A stretch of 64,000 bases of DNA from Parahalioglobus pacificus. Lineage in GTDB: Bacteria > Pseudomonadota > Gammaproteobacteria > Pseudomonadales > Halieaceae. The notes beneath the pieces were generated by a model that was not told the origin of the DNA, made no database searches, and worked only from the letters and a program-made list of their open reading frames with translations. The position numbers were made by a program, and so were the translations under genes. Positions 1 through 9,050 of this stretch are shown here, piece after piece (position 1 is the stretch's first letter; each line of letters opens with the position of its first letter). The stretch lies in contig NZ_BMYM01000001.1 in NCBI RefSeq assembly GCF_014652275.1, positions 620,001 to 684,000 of the forward strand, in the 5' to 3' direction.

Positions 1-1
1 C

Positions 2-631
2 AATGCGCTGTACGGTGCCATCGTGACAGCGCTATACCGCCGGGAGAAAACCGGTGAGGGCGGTCGCGTCGGTAGTTCTCTAATGGCGAATGGCCTGTGG
101 AGCAACGCTGTGTGCGTGCAGGCGGCGCTGGATGGTGCCGATACCAGTAAGCGACTGGAGCGTCACAAGCTCAGTGCCTTTTCCCAGACCTATCGGTGCA
201 GTGATGATCGCTGGTTCTTGCTGACGGTCTTGCCGCAGGTGCAGGAAAAGGTTTGGCCTGCGTTAGCCGAGTGTTGTGGACACCCGGAGTGGATCACGGA
301 TGAGCGTTTCACGACGATAGAATCGCGCCGCGCCAACAACGCAGACCTCACCGCGGCGCTTGAAGCCGTATTTCTCGAGCACCCCTGGTCCTATTGGGAG
401 CCGCGAATGGTCGAAGGGCACATCACCGCGGGCAAGATCGCGCGCCACAGTGATCATGCTGTGTGCGAGCAGGCGATGGCTAATCAGATGTTGGTGGGTT
501 TTGAGGCTGAACAGGGCCAGCTCACTATCAACAGCCCATTTTACATTGATGGTGTAGAGAAGGTGTCACCGCGTGAAGCCCCCGAGGTGGGGCAGCACAA
601 TGCAGCGCTGTTCGCGGAGTTTGGCCTGTAA
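2..631 (+). CDS. CaiB/BaiF family (class III) CoA-transferase, C-terminal part
   Basis: The reading frame is open at the left edge, so only the C-terminal ~209 residues are visible. The opening residues NALYGAIVTALYRREKTGEG continue upstream of the first possible start at 23 and match the conserved segment of class III CoA-transferases, where a small-residue loop precedes a TGxGxxV turn. The family moves CoA between carboxylic acids through a glutamyl-CoA-type (aspartyl) intermediate; the catalytic Asp would lie upstream of the window. The substrate cannot be read from this fragment. It is convergent with the iron ABC operon and ends just before a hairpin. The family call is secure; function within it is open. 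Confidence 0.85.
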   Translation, partial: NALYGAIVTALYRREKTGEGGRVGSSLMANGLWSNAVCVQAALDGADTSKRLERHKLSAFSQTYRCSDDRWFLLTVLPQVQEKVWPALAECCGHPEWITDERFTTIESRRANNADLTAALEAVFLEHPWSYWEPRMVEGHITAGKIARHSDHAVCEQAMANQMLVGFEAEQGQLTINSPFYIDGVEKVSPREAPEVGQHNAALFAEFGL

Positions 632-657
632 GCTGTGTACAGGGTGTGACTGTGAAA

Positions 658-681
658 GCAGCCTTGTGTTGACAGGGCTGC
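658..681. terminator. Candidate bidirectional terminator hairpin
   Basis: GCAGCCTTG and CAGGGCTGC form a 9-bp stem (one G-T wobble) between the converging CoA-transferase and fbpC genes. The flanks are only modestly T-rich on both sides (GTTTACTT and TTTCAC), so efficiency is uncertain. Confidence 0.45.
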
Positions 682-683
682 GT

Positions 684-1739
684 TTACTTCGCGCCCTCAG
701 CGGCATCAAACGTGACCTTATGTTTGATCTCGACACGCACCGGCAAGGCATAGCCTGGGGACACCTGCACGTGCCCGGGTGCATTGCAGCTGATGGTTTG
801 GCCGTCAGGTAGCTGTAGGCTAACCAGCGAATGAGCACCCCTGAAATCCACGCTGGAAACCACCAGCTTGCAATTACTGGTTGCATCCACAATCACGTCA
901 TCGGGTCGCAGCAACACCTCCAGTTCACGGGATGACGGCAACTGCCCTAGCGCGCTGGCGAGTTCTGTGACAGGTGTTTTGGCACCGCCGGTACTATCGG
1001 TGCTAACGCGCAGTAATGTGCCCTGTCCGATGAAGCCAGCAACGAAACGTGTTCGTGGTTGGTGATACAACTCGTAGGGGGATGCGACCTGCTCGACGTT
1101 GCCGTCATTCATCACCGCCACTGTATCTGCCATGGTGAGAGCTTCCTGCTGATCGTGTGTCACTAATACCGCGGTCACGTTGCTTTCTTTCAGAAGTTGC
1201 GTCACTTCCAGCGCCAGCTGTTCACGAAGGCTGGTATCCAGACTGGAAAACGGCTCATCCAGTAACAGGATGTCGGGTGAGGGCGCCAACGCACGGGCAA
1301 GGGCGACCCGCTGCTGCTGCCCACCGGAGAGTTCGTGGGGCATTGCGCTCGCCCAGTCCCGCATACTCACCAGCTCCAGAAGTCTTTCGACGGTGGTCTG
1401 GCGATCGTTTGCATTCAGTGCCTGTAGTCCGAAAGCGATATTGCGACTGACACTCAGATGGGGAAAGAGGGCAAAGTCCTGAAACACCATGCCAATGCGA
1501 CGCTGTTCGGGAGCTACCTGCAGCGCGGGGCTGCTGACCAATGTCTCACCCACTTCGATAGTGCCTTCACTGATGGATTGGAAGCCACTGATCGCGCGCA
1601 GTAAAGATGTTTTGCCGCAACCGGAGGGGCCCAGCAGGCAACCTATCTCGCCCGCTTCAAGGCGCAGACTGGCGCCCTGCACGGCGGTAACGTCGCCATA
1701 GCAGACGCTGGCTTTATCGATACGCAGCGACTTACCCAT
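684..1739 (-). CDS. fbpC: Ferric iron ABC transporter ATP-binding protein (FbpC-like)
   Basis: Cytoplasmic ATPase of an FbpABC-type importer. The 351-residue protein has a Walker A motif (GPSGCGKTS, about residue 38), the ABC signature LSGGQQQR, Walker B DILLLDEP and a switch His (VTHDQ), followed by a C-terminal TOBE-like regulatory domain of about 110 residues. This is the normal layout and length for FbpC/PotA-type subunits. Its start overlaps the end of the permease gene by 8 bp, so translation is probably coupled. Iron rather than polyamine or sulfate is inferred from the FbpA partner and the Fur-like site ahead of the operon. It could still serve another anion or metal, but iron is the simplest reading. 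Confidence 0.9.
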   Translation of the reverse strand: MGKSLRIDKASVCYGDVTAVQGASLRLEAGEIGCLLGPSGCGKTSLLRAISGFQSISEGTIEVGETLVSSPALQVAPEQRRIGMVFQDFALFPHLSVSRNIAFGLQALNANDRQTTVERLLELVSMRDWASAMPHELSGGQQQRVALARALAPSPDILLLDEPFSSLDTSLREQLALEVTQLLKESNVTAVLVTHDQQEALTMADTVAVMNDGNVEQVASPYELYHQPRTRFVAGFIGQGTLLRVSTDSTGGAKTPVTELASALGQLPSSRELEVLLRPDDVIVDATSNCKLVVSSVDFRGAHSLVSLQLPDGQTISCNAPGHVQVSPGYALPVRVEIKHKVTFDAAEGAK

Positions 1740-3414
1740 GCTGCTTTTCCCCCTCGGCGATAGCTCTAATGAGCAGGATGACCGGAATCAAACCAATGAT
1801 AACAATGGCGAGCGCCGGCAGCGCGGCGTCTGTGAGGCGCTCGTCAGAAGCCAGCTCATACGTGCGTACGGCCAGCGTATTAAAGTTGAATGGGCGCAGT
1901 ATTAAGGTTGCAGGCAGTTCTTTCAGTACATCCACGAATACCAACAGAAGTGCGGTGAGCAGGCTGCCTCGCAGTATGGGTAGGTGCACCCGCCGCAGCG
2001 TGGTACCTGCGCTTGCACCCAGAGTGCGTGCGGCGTCGTCCAGCGTTGGCTTTACCCGGGATAGCCCCGATTCAACACTTTGGAGGGAAACCGAGAGGAA
2101 CCGCACGGCATAGGCAAACACCAGTGCGAGCAGGGTGCCAGAGAGAAGCAGCCCGGTGCTGGTGTCGAACCATTCCCTGGCCAGCGCATCGACCCGATTA
2201 TCCAGCCAGGCCAGTGGAATGAGCACACCTACCGCAATGACCATGCCGGGGACGGCATACCCCAGGGCTGCAAGGCGCACCGCCGAGCGCTCTATCAGAC
2301 CCGGTGAAAGACGCTGGCCGTAAGCCAATAGCAGCGACAAGCCCAAACACACCACGGCGGTGATGCTGGCCAGCGAGAAACTGTTCCACACCAGTTGCAG
2401 GAACTGATCATCCCAGGCACCGCGCCAGTGATTGATCGCCCACATCAGTAACTGCATGGCCGGTACCAGGAAGCCGGCGAGCACTATCAGAACCAGGGCG
2501 CCGCAGCACAGCGCTGAGCGCCAACCTGACAATTGGGTGCGCTGCGCACGTCGCTGCGATTGGTGGTAACGCATCCGTGCCCGTGAGGTGCGCTCTACAA
2601 CGATCAGTACCAATATAAACAGCATGAGAAGCGCGCTGAGTTGCGCAGCAGTGGTCAGCTCACCCATGCCGTACCAGGTGCGGAAAATGCCGGTGGTAAA
2701 GGCGCTGACACCGAAGTAGTCCACGGTGCCAAAGTCTGCCAGGGTCTCCATCAGTGCCAGGCTCACGCCTGCCACGATAGCCGGGCGCGCCTGGGGCAGG
2801 GCGACCCTGAAGAACACCTGAGTTGGCGAGCGGCCCAGGCTGCGTGCAGCCTCGCGCATGGAGGCCGATTGCTCCATGAATGCAACCCTGGCAAGCAGGT
2901 ACACGTAGGGATACAACACCAGTGACAGCATTGCGATGGCGCCGCCCAAAGAGCGAATCTGTGGGAAGTAGTAGTCGCCATAGCCCCAGCCGAAGTTGTC
3001 GCGGAGCGCGCTTTGCACAGGTCCGCTGAAGTCCAGTAAGCCCGTATAGGTGTAGGCGATGATGTAGGCTGGCATCGCCATCGGTAACAGTAGCGCCCAA
3101 ACCAGCGCACTGCGCCCTGGGAATTGGTAGGCCGTGGTTAGCCAGGCGGCACCGACACCCAATACGGCCGTCCCTGCGCCCACACCCAGCATGAGCAGAG
3201 CAGATGTGCCCAGGTAATCGACGATAACTGTGTCCAGCAGGTGTCGCCAGGTGTCTGAAAAGGGAAGGGCCAGTGAGGCCGCGATGATGATGATCGGCAG
3301 CATTAATAATGCGGCCGTGATAACCAGCATCACCGGCCATCGGGAAAACCCGACCCCGGCTGTGCTGCCGGGGTTAGTGGATAGTGCCTGGAATAGTGTC
3401 TGGATTAACGCCAA
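1732..3414 (-). CDS. fbpB: Ferric iron ABC transporter permease (FbpB-like)
   Basis: Inner-membrane permease of the iron importer, 560 residues, a fused double permease with about 12 hydrophobic segments. Each half carries an EAA-type loop that contacts the ATPase (one near MREAARSLGRSP, one near DDAARTLGAS). The listed start is a TTG that overlaps the fbpA stop by 10 bp. An ATG at 3330 (MLVITAALL...) would begin directly before the first membrane helix and is a reasonable alternative. It sits between fbpA and fbpC, as usual for this family. Confidence 0.9.
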   Translation of the reverse strand: MALIQTLFQALSTNPGSTAGVGFSRWPVMLVITAALLMLPIIIIAASLALPFSDTWRHLLDTVIVDYLGTSALLMLGVGAGTAVLGVGAAWLTTAYQFPGRSALVWALLLPMAMPAYIIAYTYTGLLDFSGPVQSALRDNFGWGYGDYYFPQIRSLGGAIAMLSLVLYPYVYLLARVAFMEQSASMREAARSLGRSPTQVFFRVALPQARPAIVAGVSLALMETLADFGTVDYFGVSAFTTGIFRTWYGMGELTTAAQLSALLMLFILVLIVVERTSRARMRYHQSQRRAQRTQLSGWRSALCCGALVLIVLAGFLVPAMQLLMWAINHWRGAWDDQFLQLVWNSFSLASITAVVCLGLSLLLAYGQRLSPGLIERSAVRLAALGYAVPGMVIAVGVLIPLAWLDNRVDALAREWFDTSTGLLLSGTLLALVFAYAVRFLSVSLQSVESGLSRVKPTLDDAARTLGASAGTTLRRVHLPILRGSLLTALLLVFVDVLKELPATLILRPFNFNTLAVRTYELASDERLTDAALPALAIVIIGLIPVILLIRAIAEGEKQHG

Positions 3415-4433
3415 CCGGCCCGGTCCATCACCTTGACGGCATCAGCATTGAGGCGGCCCAGTTCTGAAACCGGTACTTCGTCGGCCTTGAATGTGCCCCA
3501 GGCGGCGAGAACCTCGCTGACCGGGATGCCATCACGCACTGGGTACTCATTGTTGGTTTCCGCGTACCAGCGCTGACTTTCGTCATTGGCCAGGAACTCG
3601 ATCAGCTTTACGGCATTCGCCGTATTCTTCGCAGACTTAGTGACGCCGGCTCCGGACACATTGACATGGGTGCCGCGACCGTCCTGGTTGGGCCAAAAGA
3701 TACCAACCTTGGCCGCTGCTGCCTGCTGCTCAGCATCACCGGAATTGATCATGCCGCCTAGGTAGTAACTGTTGACGATGGCCACGTCACACTGGCCTGC
3801 CGCCACAGCCTTGATCTGATCCCTGTCTCCGCCCTGTGGGGGGCGGGCAAAGTTAGCCACCAAACCTGTTGCAAAACTCTCAGCAGCGGCTTCGCCTTCG
3901 GTGGCGATCATACCGGCGATCAGTGACTGATTGTAAATGTTGCCGGAGGAGCGGATGCAGACTTTGCCCTCCCATGTGCTGTCGGTGAGCGCTTCGTAGG
4001 TGCTGAGCTCCGCGGGATCGACCCGATCTTTAGCGTACACGATGGCGCGGGCGCGCACGCTCAGTGCATACCACTGCCCGTCAGGGTCCCGCAGGTGGCC
4101 GGGGACTTCCGACATGAGCAGCTCTGAGCTGACGCTTTGCAGCACACCGGCTTCCTCAGCGCGGTAAAGGCGCCCGGCATCGACGGTTAGCAGGATGTCG
4201 GCCGGGGAGTTCATACCCTCACTGCGCAAACGCGTCAGTAGGGCATCGCCCTTGCCGGTGACCAGATTGATCTTGGTACCGGTTTGCTCGCTGAAACGGT
4301 CCAGCAAAGGCTTGATTAACGCTTCCTGGCGCGAGGAGTACACATTGACCTCGGCTGCGAGTGCGGCATTGCAGATGACGCCAGTCAGGGCAGTGAGGGC
4401 AGTGCCCAAAATGCGAATCAGTTGGGTTGGCAT
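3405..4433 (-). CDS. fbpA: Ferric iron-binding periplasmic protein (FbpA-like)
   Basis: Periplasmic solute-binding protein that delivers Fe3+ to the FbpBC permease. From ATG 4433 the product is 342 residues: a signal peptide (MPTQLIRILGTALTALTGVI to about ALAA), then mature EVNVYSSRQ, the classic start of this family. The tandem Tyr pair in NSYYLGG corresponds to the iron-ligand tyrosines of FbpA. The frame stays open upstream to 4658, but that extension is not signal-peptide-like and would run through the Fur-like site, so 4433 is preferred. First gene of fbpA-fbpB-fbpC. Confidence 0.92.
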   Translation of the reverse strand: MPTQLIRILGTALTALTGVICNAALAAEVNVYSSRQEALIKPLLDRFSEQTGTKINLVTGKGDALLTRLRSEGMNSPADILLTVDAGRLYRAEEAGVLQSVSSELLMSEVPGHLRDPDGQWYALSVRARAIVYAKDRVDPAELSTYEALTDSTWEGKVCIRSSGNIYNQSLIAGMIATEGEAAAESFATGLVANFARPPQGGDRDQIKAVAAGQCDVAIVNSYYLGGMINSGDAEQQAAAAKVGIFWPNQDGRGTHVNVSGAGVTKSAKNTANAVKLIEFLANDESQRWYAETNNEYPVRDGIPVSEVLAAWGTFKADEVPVSELGRLNADAVKVMDRAGWR

Positions 4434-4458
4434 GGCTTCGTCCGATTCAGGTTGAAAG

Positions 4459-4481
4459 GAATAGTTATTATTCTCAATTAG
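4459..4481 (-). promoter_or_regulatory. Putative Fur box upstream of fbpA
   Basis: On the minus strand the sequence reads TTGAGAATAATAACTATT, close to the AATGAGAATNATTNTCATT-like Fur consensus. It lies about 26-48 bp before the fbpA start, which is where an iron repressor would block a promoter. The call rests on consensus similarity only. Confidence 0.6.
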
Positions 4482-4657
4482 CGGGTTATAGCAACCGCAA
4501 TGATATACGCTGTGTCTACGCACCGCGACGGAATTGTCTCTATCTAGGCGCTCCCGCAGAGCCTCTTTCACCACGCGCGACGTGTGCGAGTCAGACTGGG
4601 TTAGCGGCACGTCGCGCAGCCATACGGTAAACTCACTGAAAATCTCATTGAACAGCA

Positions 4658-5392
4658 ATGCATATGATCGAATTCGCTAAAGGGGTTTCAGCAGCGGCGT
4701 TGATGCTGTCACTCACCGCCTGCTCGCCCGATCCGGTATTACCCGCTGGAACTTGTGCAAACGCTTTGACGGATGATGAGCAGCGCGCCGGCTGGACATT
4801 GCTGTTCGATGGGCAGTCACTGGCGCAGTGGCGTACCTTCGGCAAAGACGAAGTGGATGACGGCTGGGCTATCGAGGGAGGCTGCCTGACTCGAGTGGGC
4901 TGGGCGGGTGACTTGATCACCCGGCAGCAATACAGTGATTTTGAGCTGAAGCTGGAGTGGCGGATTTCCGACGCGGGAAATAGCGGTATCTTTATTCGGG
5001 GTGATGAGTCTGGCGATGCCATTCATGAAACTGCGATGGAGATGCAGGTACTGGACAACGCAGGCCACTGGGACAGGCACGACCCCACCCACCGGGCGGG
5101 GGCCTACTACGATATGATTGCGCCGGCCGAGGATACCAGTCAGCCCGTGGGCACATGGAATGCCGTGCACATCATTGCGCGTGGCCCTTATGTAGAGTTC
5201 TGGCTCAATGGCCAGCAGACCGCTGCATTTGAGCAGGGTAGCGAGGCCTGGCTGGCGCTCTACCAGCAAAGCAAGTTTGCGGACAGGCCTGCCTATGGCT
5301 CATTGCTGAAAGGCCACATCGGCTTGCAGGACCACTGGGATAAGGTCTGGTACCGGAATATTCGCCTGCTGGATACCTCGGCTGGCGAGTAA
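4658..5392 (+). CDS. DUF1080 (3-keto-disaccharide hydrolase-like) lipoprotein
   Basis: A 244-residue lipoprotein with a short signal ending in the lipobox LTAC (Cys about 22), then one DUF1080 domain. Recognisable segments are GWTLLFDGQSLAQWR near the N-terminus, GGCLTR, DFELKLEWRIS and a C-terminal HIGLQDHW. The fold is a concanavalin-like beta sandwich related to 3-keto-disaccharide hydrolases and lectin-like domains. It is probably envelope-anchored and acts on or binds a carbohydrate, but the substrate is unknown. A second ATG two codons in (4664) is an equally good start. It is divergent from fbpA and stands alone. Confidence 0.85.
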   Translation: MHMIEFAKGVSAAALMLSLTACSPDPVLPAGTCANALTDDEQRAGWTLLFDGQSLAQWRTFGKDEVDDGWAIEGGCLTRVGWAGDLITRQQYSDFELKLEWRISDAGNSGIFIRGDESGDAIHETAMEMQVLDNAGHWDRHDPTHRAGAYYDMIAPAEDTSQPVGTWNAVHIIARGPYVEFWLNGQQTAAFEQGSEAWLALYQQSKFADRPAYGSLLKGHIGLQDHWDKVWYRNIRLLDTSAGE

Positions 5393-5445
5393 GCCGCTAC
5401 GCTCCCGCGATTGAGTCACACTGCCGGGCGCTCGCCGCGCGTTGC

Positions 5446-6300
5446 TCAGGGCTTGTTGAGATCCCAGTCGTATTCGTACCGCACTTTGCCGGCCCAGCCG
5501 CGTACTTCCTCAGCTGAACCTTCGGGCGCATAATCGGCAATCCAGGACAGCACCGCGGCTTTGCTATCACCAAAGTCCTCGTCAAACCATTTGAAAATGG
5601 TGGACACGGTGATGGCCTCGTCTTCAATAGTGAGACCTCGCGGGTGAGCGAGGAAAGCGCGGGCAGCGCTGTCCATCAGGGCATCCAGATTGTTAGCGGT
5701 AAACGGCACGGCCTGTAGATCGGGGCAGCCGAGGCTGGCGCAATTGACGGCAAAGTGCACCCGCGCATCACGGTACAGCGGGCGAAGAATTCTGTGTTCT
5801 ATGTCGTTCAACGTGAGGGCCACACCATCCACGGTGACCAGTTCGCGATTCCAAGGCCCCAGGCTGAAAAAACCATCCTTGATGTCACGGATGCTGGCAA
5901 CGCCGGGGTTGTCGACAATCAGCGCCACGGTCAGCGCGTTGTAGAGGTTTATCCAGTACGCCTGCTGTTGTTGAGCGGTAAGCCGCAGCACCGGCTGTGA
6001 CGCGAGGTAGTCTACATAGCTCTGCAGCTGTTGACGGTCCGCGCTGGTGACTGCCGCATAGTCGAACAGGTAAATGCCCGAGTCGGTGCTTGTGTTGAGA
6101 TAGCGCGACAGAACGTTGGCCCAGGCGCTGTGATCGAGCGTTATCGTCGCCACATCGGCAGCAGGGCGCCAACGCTCCCAGGCCTCGGATTTGGGCTCGA
6201 ACAGGGCTCTCGCTGGTAAGGCTGTTACCAGCAGGAGTGCAAGCATGATGCAGCAGCTCACCGCTTTGCTGGTGTGGGTGTTGCGACGTCTGCCGTTCAT
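5446..6300 (-). CDS. DUF547 domain-containing exported protein
   Basis: From ATG 6300 the product is 284 residues, with an N-terminal signal (MNGRRRNTHTSKAVSCCIML to about PARA) followed by a DUF547 domain. Family landmarks are AYWINLYNALTV, the IRDIKDGFF segment, LNDIEHRILRP and VHFAVNCASLGCPDL. DUF547 proteins are widespread in bacteria and plants; no enzymatic role is established, although the conserved Asn/Cys/His positions suggest a thiol-type active site. The longer open frame (to 6375) adds residues before the signal peptide and is unlikely. It is convergent with the DUF1080 gene. Confidence 0.85.
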   Translation of the reverse strand: MNGRRRNTHTSKAVSCCIMLALLLVTALPARALFEPKSEAWERWRPAADVATITLDHSAWANVLSRYLNTSTDSGIYLFDYAAVTSADRQQLQSYVDYLASQPVLRLTAQQQQAYWINLYNALTVALIVDNPGVASIRDIKDGFFSLGPWNRELVTVDGVALTLNDIEHRILRPLYRDARVHFAVNCASLGCPDLQAVPFTANNLDALMDSAARAFLAHPRGLTIEDEAITVSTIFKWFDEDFGDSKAAVLSWIADYAPEGSAEEVRGWAGKVRYEYDWDLNKP

Positions 6301-6627
6301 GTTCCTTTTACCCCTGATAAAGACTATGCGATCGCTAAATGTGTCAAATAGTTCCCAACTGCCATCGTGGACCATCTACAGAGATGCAGGGTATTTCCCA
6401 TCTCTAGGTCTACGACCTTCGTTAATGCGGTGCCACCATTGTTCGACATATACGCGACCGCTCGACCTCAAACCGGTTTCTGTTAGTGCAGAGGTAGCCC
6501 CTGGAGATGGCGCACGCGGCAAGTTAAAAACCGTTTGGACCGTTAGATTCCCAATCAAACGTCAAAGCATAATCGTTTGTAATGCGAACCACATGTTATT
6601 CGCGCATGAATCAGAATCGATGCTGAA
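6301..6627. other. Intergenic region with no convincing gene
   Basis: 327 bp between the DUF547 start and the end of the globin gene. Both flanking genes are on the minus strand, so this should hold the DUF547 promoter and the globin gene's transcript end. Open frames here lack ribosome sites and recognisable protein features. I see no strong hairpin terminator or clear operator. Confidence 0.5.
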
Positions 6628-8361
6628 TTAAACACGCTCTCCGTCGTTTTGAGGCATTAATGCTCCAACAAGAAAAGCGTCATCTAAATCCGCCACGCTT
6701 ATGTCCGTATCTCTTAAGTTCGCGCCGCCTAGGTAGGTGCCACTAAAATTTGCCCCGCTTAGTTTGGCGCCAGCGAGATTGACGCCACTGAGATTTGCAT
6801 CGCTCAAGTCGGCGAACATCAGGTTGGCGTCACGCAGGTCTGCGCTGCTGAAGTTGGCTCCAATGAGTTTGGCAAAGCCTAGATTGGCGCCGCTGAGCTG
6901 GGCACCACTGAAATTCGCTTTAACGAGAGTCGCGTTGTTTAGATCAGCACTTGTGAGGCTGCCACCCGATAAGTTGCAGCTACACAGGTTGGCAGATGCC
7001 AAGTCCGCACTCGACAAGTCTATGCCCTTTAAGTCCGCCTCTTCGAGTGTAAGGCCCTTCAGGGATACGCCATCCTCGCACAGGTCCTGTAACGCGAGGA
7101 ATCTGGCATTACTCGTTTTAACGTGAGCCGCGTGATCGATAGTGCTCCAAGCGTGGTAATGGAACTGCTTTTTACGCTCCGGTGTCTCACGTAGGTACAA
7201 AAAAAGCGCAAGTAATAAACTTAAAGGATTAGCAAAAATGGCCACCGATCGCATCTCAGGAAAGACGAAAGACAGCGATATGAGTCCAACGCCGATGACA
7301 GCCCAGAGTCCTACAAGGGTGGAAAATCGAACAGAGTAAAACCAGTGAGTAAACCTGTTCTCACTCCTTGGACGCGGAGAGCTCGCCGATGATTCCTTAT
7401 CGCGATTTTGGCTAGCGTATGGGATTTTTGAATCAGTTAATTTGGGGGCGCTAGCTGAACTGGCGGTGGTGCCGGGAGCATCGTGCGCGCCATCAAGCAT
7501 CAGCGTAATTACCTGCTCAATCGTTTCCGACCATGCGTCGGCTATATCCTTAGACCACGCTGTTCCCAAGAATCTTTCAAGCGTGGCCAGTAGGGCTTCT
7601 CCCACTAATGGGTAGCTTTCTGCGGTCGCACCGTATGCGATATGTTTCTTGCCCAGTGGCAGCAGTATTTTCTCGATCTCACCAGGTTGCCGTATATTCT
7701 CTACCAAGAGAACGAGGGCAGCATGAAGCTTTTTCCCCTGCATTTTGATGTCAACGCTCTCAAACAAGGGGCGAAGATGTGAGTTTCGCCGAAAGAGTTC
7801 GTTGTAAAACGCCTCCGTGAACGCTTCGTAATCTTCACCTATTTGAGCGAAGCTTACCTGCACTAACTGTGCGGTATCGGCGCTGCCGGAATTGCTTACG
7901 TACTCATATGACGTAGGCATTACGTTGGTTATTTGTTCGGGTACAGCGATACCCGCACCACGGAGCATAGTTGCGGTAACGTCCCTAAATGTATTTTCCC
8001 AAGCCCGGCTGAGTTCAGGTGTCCAGCGATCACCGAGAAAGAGTTGCAACGTTGCGGTGATACTCTTCCCAACCTTAGGGAAAGCCTCGGGAGTGGCGCC
8101 ATAACCGACGTGTTTTTCACCCAGAGGTAGCAGAACTCTTTCAAGCTCTTCGGGGTGGCGTAAGTTCTCAACAAGTAAAACGAGCGCGGCGTAGAGCTTG
8201 CTACCTTGCCGGTCCATGTCTGTATTTGAAAAAAGCGGCTCGAGCTCGGGGTAATCCTTGAACAAGCGAGTATAGAATGCGTTAGAGAACTCCGCTTTGT
8301 GAATTTTAACCCTCTCAAAGCTATCTTCGATCAGGTCTATTTCCGCTCTGTCTCTTTGCAA
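6628..8361 (-). CDS. Tandem globin / transmembrane / pentapeptide-repeat protein
   Basis: 577 residues in an unusual order. Globin 1 spans about 5-135 and globin 2 about 165-292. Each has a CD1-type Phe (F44, F200, in PLF), a Gln at the expected distal E7 position (Q52, Q208) and a proximal His in a KH motif (H84, H240), so both could bind heme. A Ser-rich linker (about 293-336) leads to two hydrophobic helices (about 346-367 and 371-390). Residues about 430-566 are pentapeptide repeats of the A(D/N)LxX type, about 25 units, expected to form a right-handed square helix. The only usable start is TTG 8361, which has CAAAGG nine bases upstream; an in-frame TAG lies just above it. It is probably a membrane-anchored heme sensor or gas-binding protein, though no output domain of known enzymatic type is present. 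Confidence 0.85.
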   Translation of the reverse strand: MQRDRAEIDLIEDSFERVKIHKAEFSNAFYTRLFKDYPELEPLFSNTDMDRQGSKLYAALVLLVENLRHPEELERVLLPLGEKHVGYGATPEAFPKVGKSITATLQLFLGDRWTPELSRAWENTFRDVTATMLRGAGIAVPEQITNVMPTSYEYVSNSGSADTAQLVQVSFAQIGEDYEAFTEAFYNELFRRNSHLRPLFESVDIKMQGKKLHAALVLLVENIRQPGEIEKILLPLGKKHIAYGATAESYPLVGEALLATLERFLGTAWSKDIADAWSETIEQVITLMLDGAHDAPGTTASSASAPKLTDSKIPYASQNRDKESSASSPRPRSENRFTHWFYSVRFSTLVGLWAVIGVGLISLSFVFPEMRSVAIFANPLSLLLALFLYLRETPERKKQFHYHAWSTIDHAAHVKTSNARFLALQDLCEDGVSLKGLTLEEADLKGIDLSSADLASANLCSCNLSGGSLTSADLNNATLVKANFSGAQLSGANLGFAKLIGANFSSADLRDANLMFADLSDANLSGVNLAGAKLSGANFSGTYLGGANLRDTDISVADLDDAFLVGALMPQNDGERV

Positions 8362-8558
8362 CGTGGTATACCTTTGTCGTCCTTGAATAGCGATGTTCTA
8401 TCACATAACCGGCATTCACACTTCGTCAGGGTTTTAGTCATTGAATTGGTATTTCTCCTCAAGCTAAATCACGAATGTCTAGTGACGTTGTATTCGTGCC
8501 GGTCATATGCTGGAGATAGAACTCAGTGAAGCATACCTCTAAATTGTTCAAAGTCATC

Positions 8559-8999
8559 TTATTTAGATGACGTGCTACAGCCCACTTTTTTACGTATAAC
8601 CTTCGCGACGGTTTGTGAGGTTGCCAGCAGTTTCCCGTCCGTATCCCGGAGCTCTCCCTCCAGGAAAGCGGTTTTGTAGGCCGCCTTGGTGATCTTACCG
8701 ATAGCAATCAACTTGCCTGCACGCGTTGCCTCAAGGTAACGGGTAGTGATTTCCAGGGACGACAGATTGACAATGTCCTCACCGAGTGCAAACACGGCAT
8801 GACTCATCGCTGCGTCCAGCATGGCTGTGACAAAGCCCCCCTGAACAATGTCCACGGAGTGACAAAAATCTTGAGAGACATTGAACTCGAAGGTGCAGGT
8901 TTGAGCTTCGAGGTCGATGGCGATAACCCGGCCGCCCAACATCTCGATAAAAGGCAGCGTGTGTTCATTAAGGCTATCGACGATCGGTTGTGTTTCCAC
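8559..8999 (-). CDS. PaaI-family hotdog thioesterase
   Basis: 146 residues with a single hotdog domain. The segment HSVDIVQGGFVTAMLDAAMS matches the PaaI/YbgC-like active-site signature (H...QGG...D), in which the Asp and the glycine loop support acyl-CoA thioester hydrolysis. It is probably cytosolic and acts on a medium or aromatic acyl-CoA; chain specificity cannot be read. It lies 51 bp downstream of the desaturase gene on the same strand, which suggests a lipid-linked role. ATG start at 8999. Confidence 0.85.
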   Translation of the reverse strand: METQPIVDSLNEHTLPFIEMLGGRVIAIDLEAQTCTFEFNVSQDFCHSVDIVQGGFVTAMLDAAMSHAVFALGEDIVNLSSLEITTRYLEATRAGKLIAIGKITKAAYKTAFLEGELRDTDGKLLATSQTVAKVIRKKVGCSTSSK

Positions 9000-9050
9000 A
9001 GAGTCTCCCTGCGTAGTCTGGGTGAAAATGAAGTGATTGGCCGCCGCTGA

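Noticed and set aside
6191-6631. Plus-strand frame of 146 codons across the DUF547 start and the intergenic region
   Set aside because: Lies partly antisense to a recognised signal peptide and shows no family features or ribosome site.
6737-7126. Plus-strand frame rich in Leu/Ala/Ser over the pentapeptide repeats
   Set aside because: It is the antisense shadow of the repeats; its own periodicity is only a reflection of the repeat codons.
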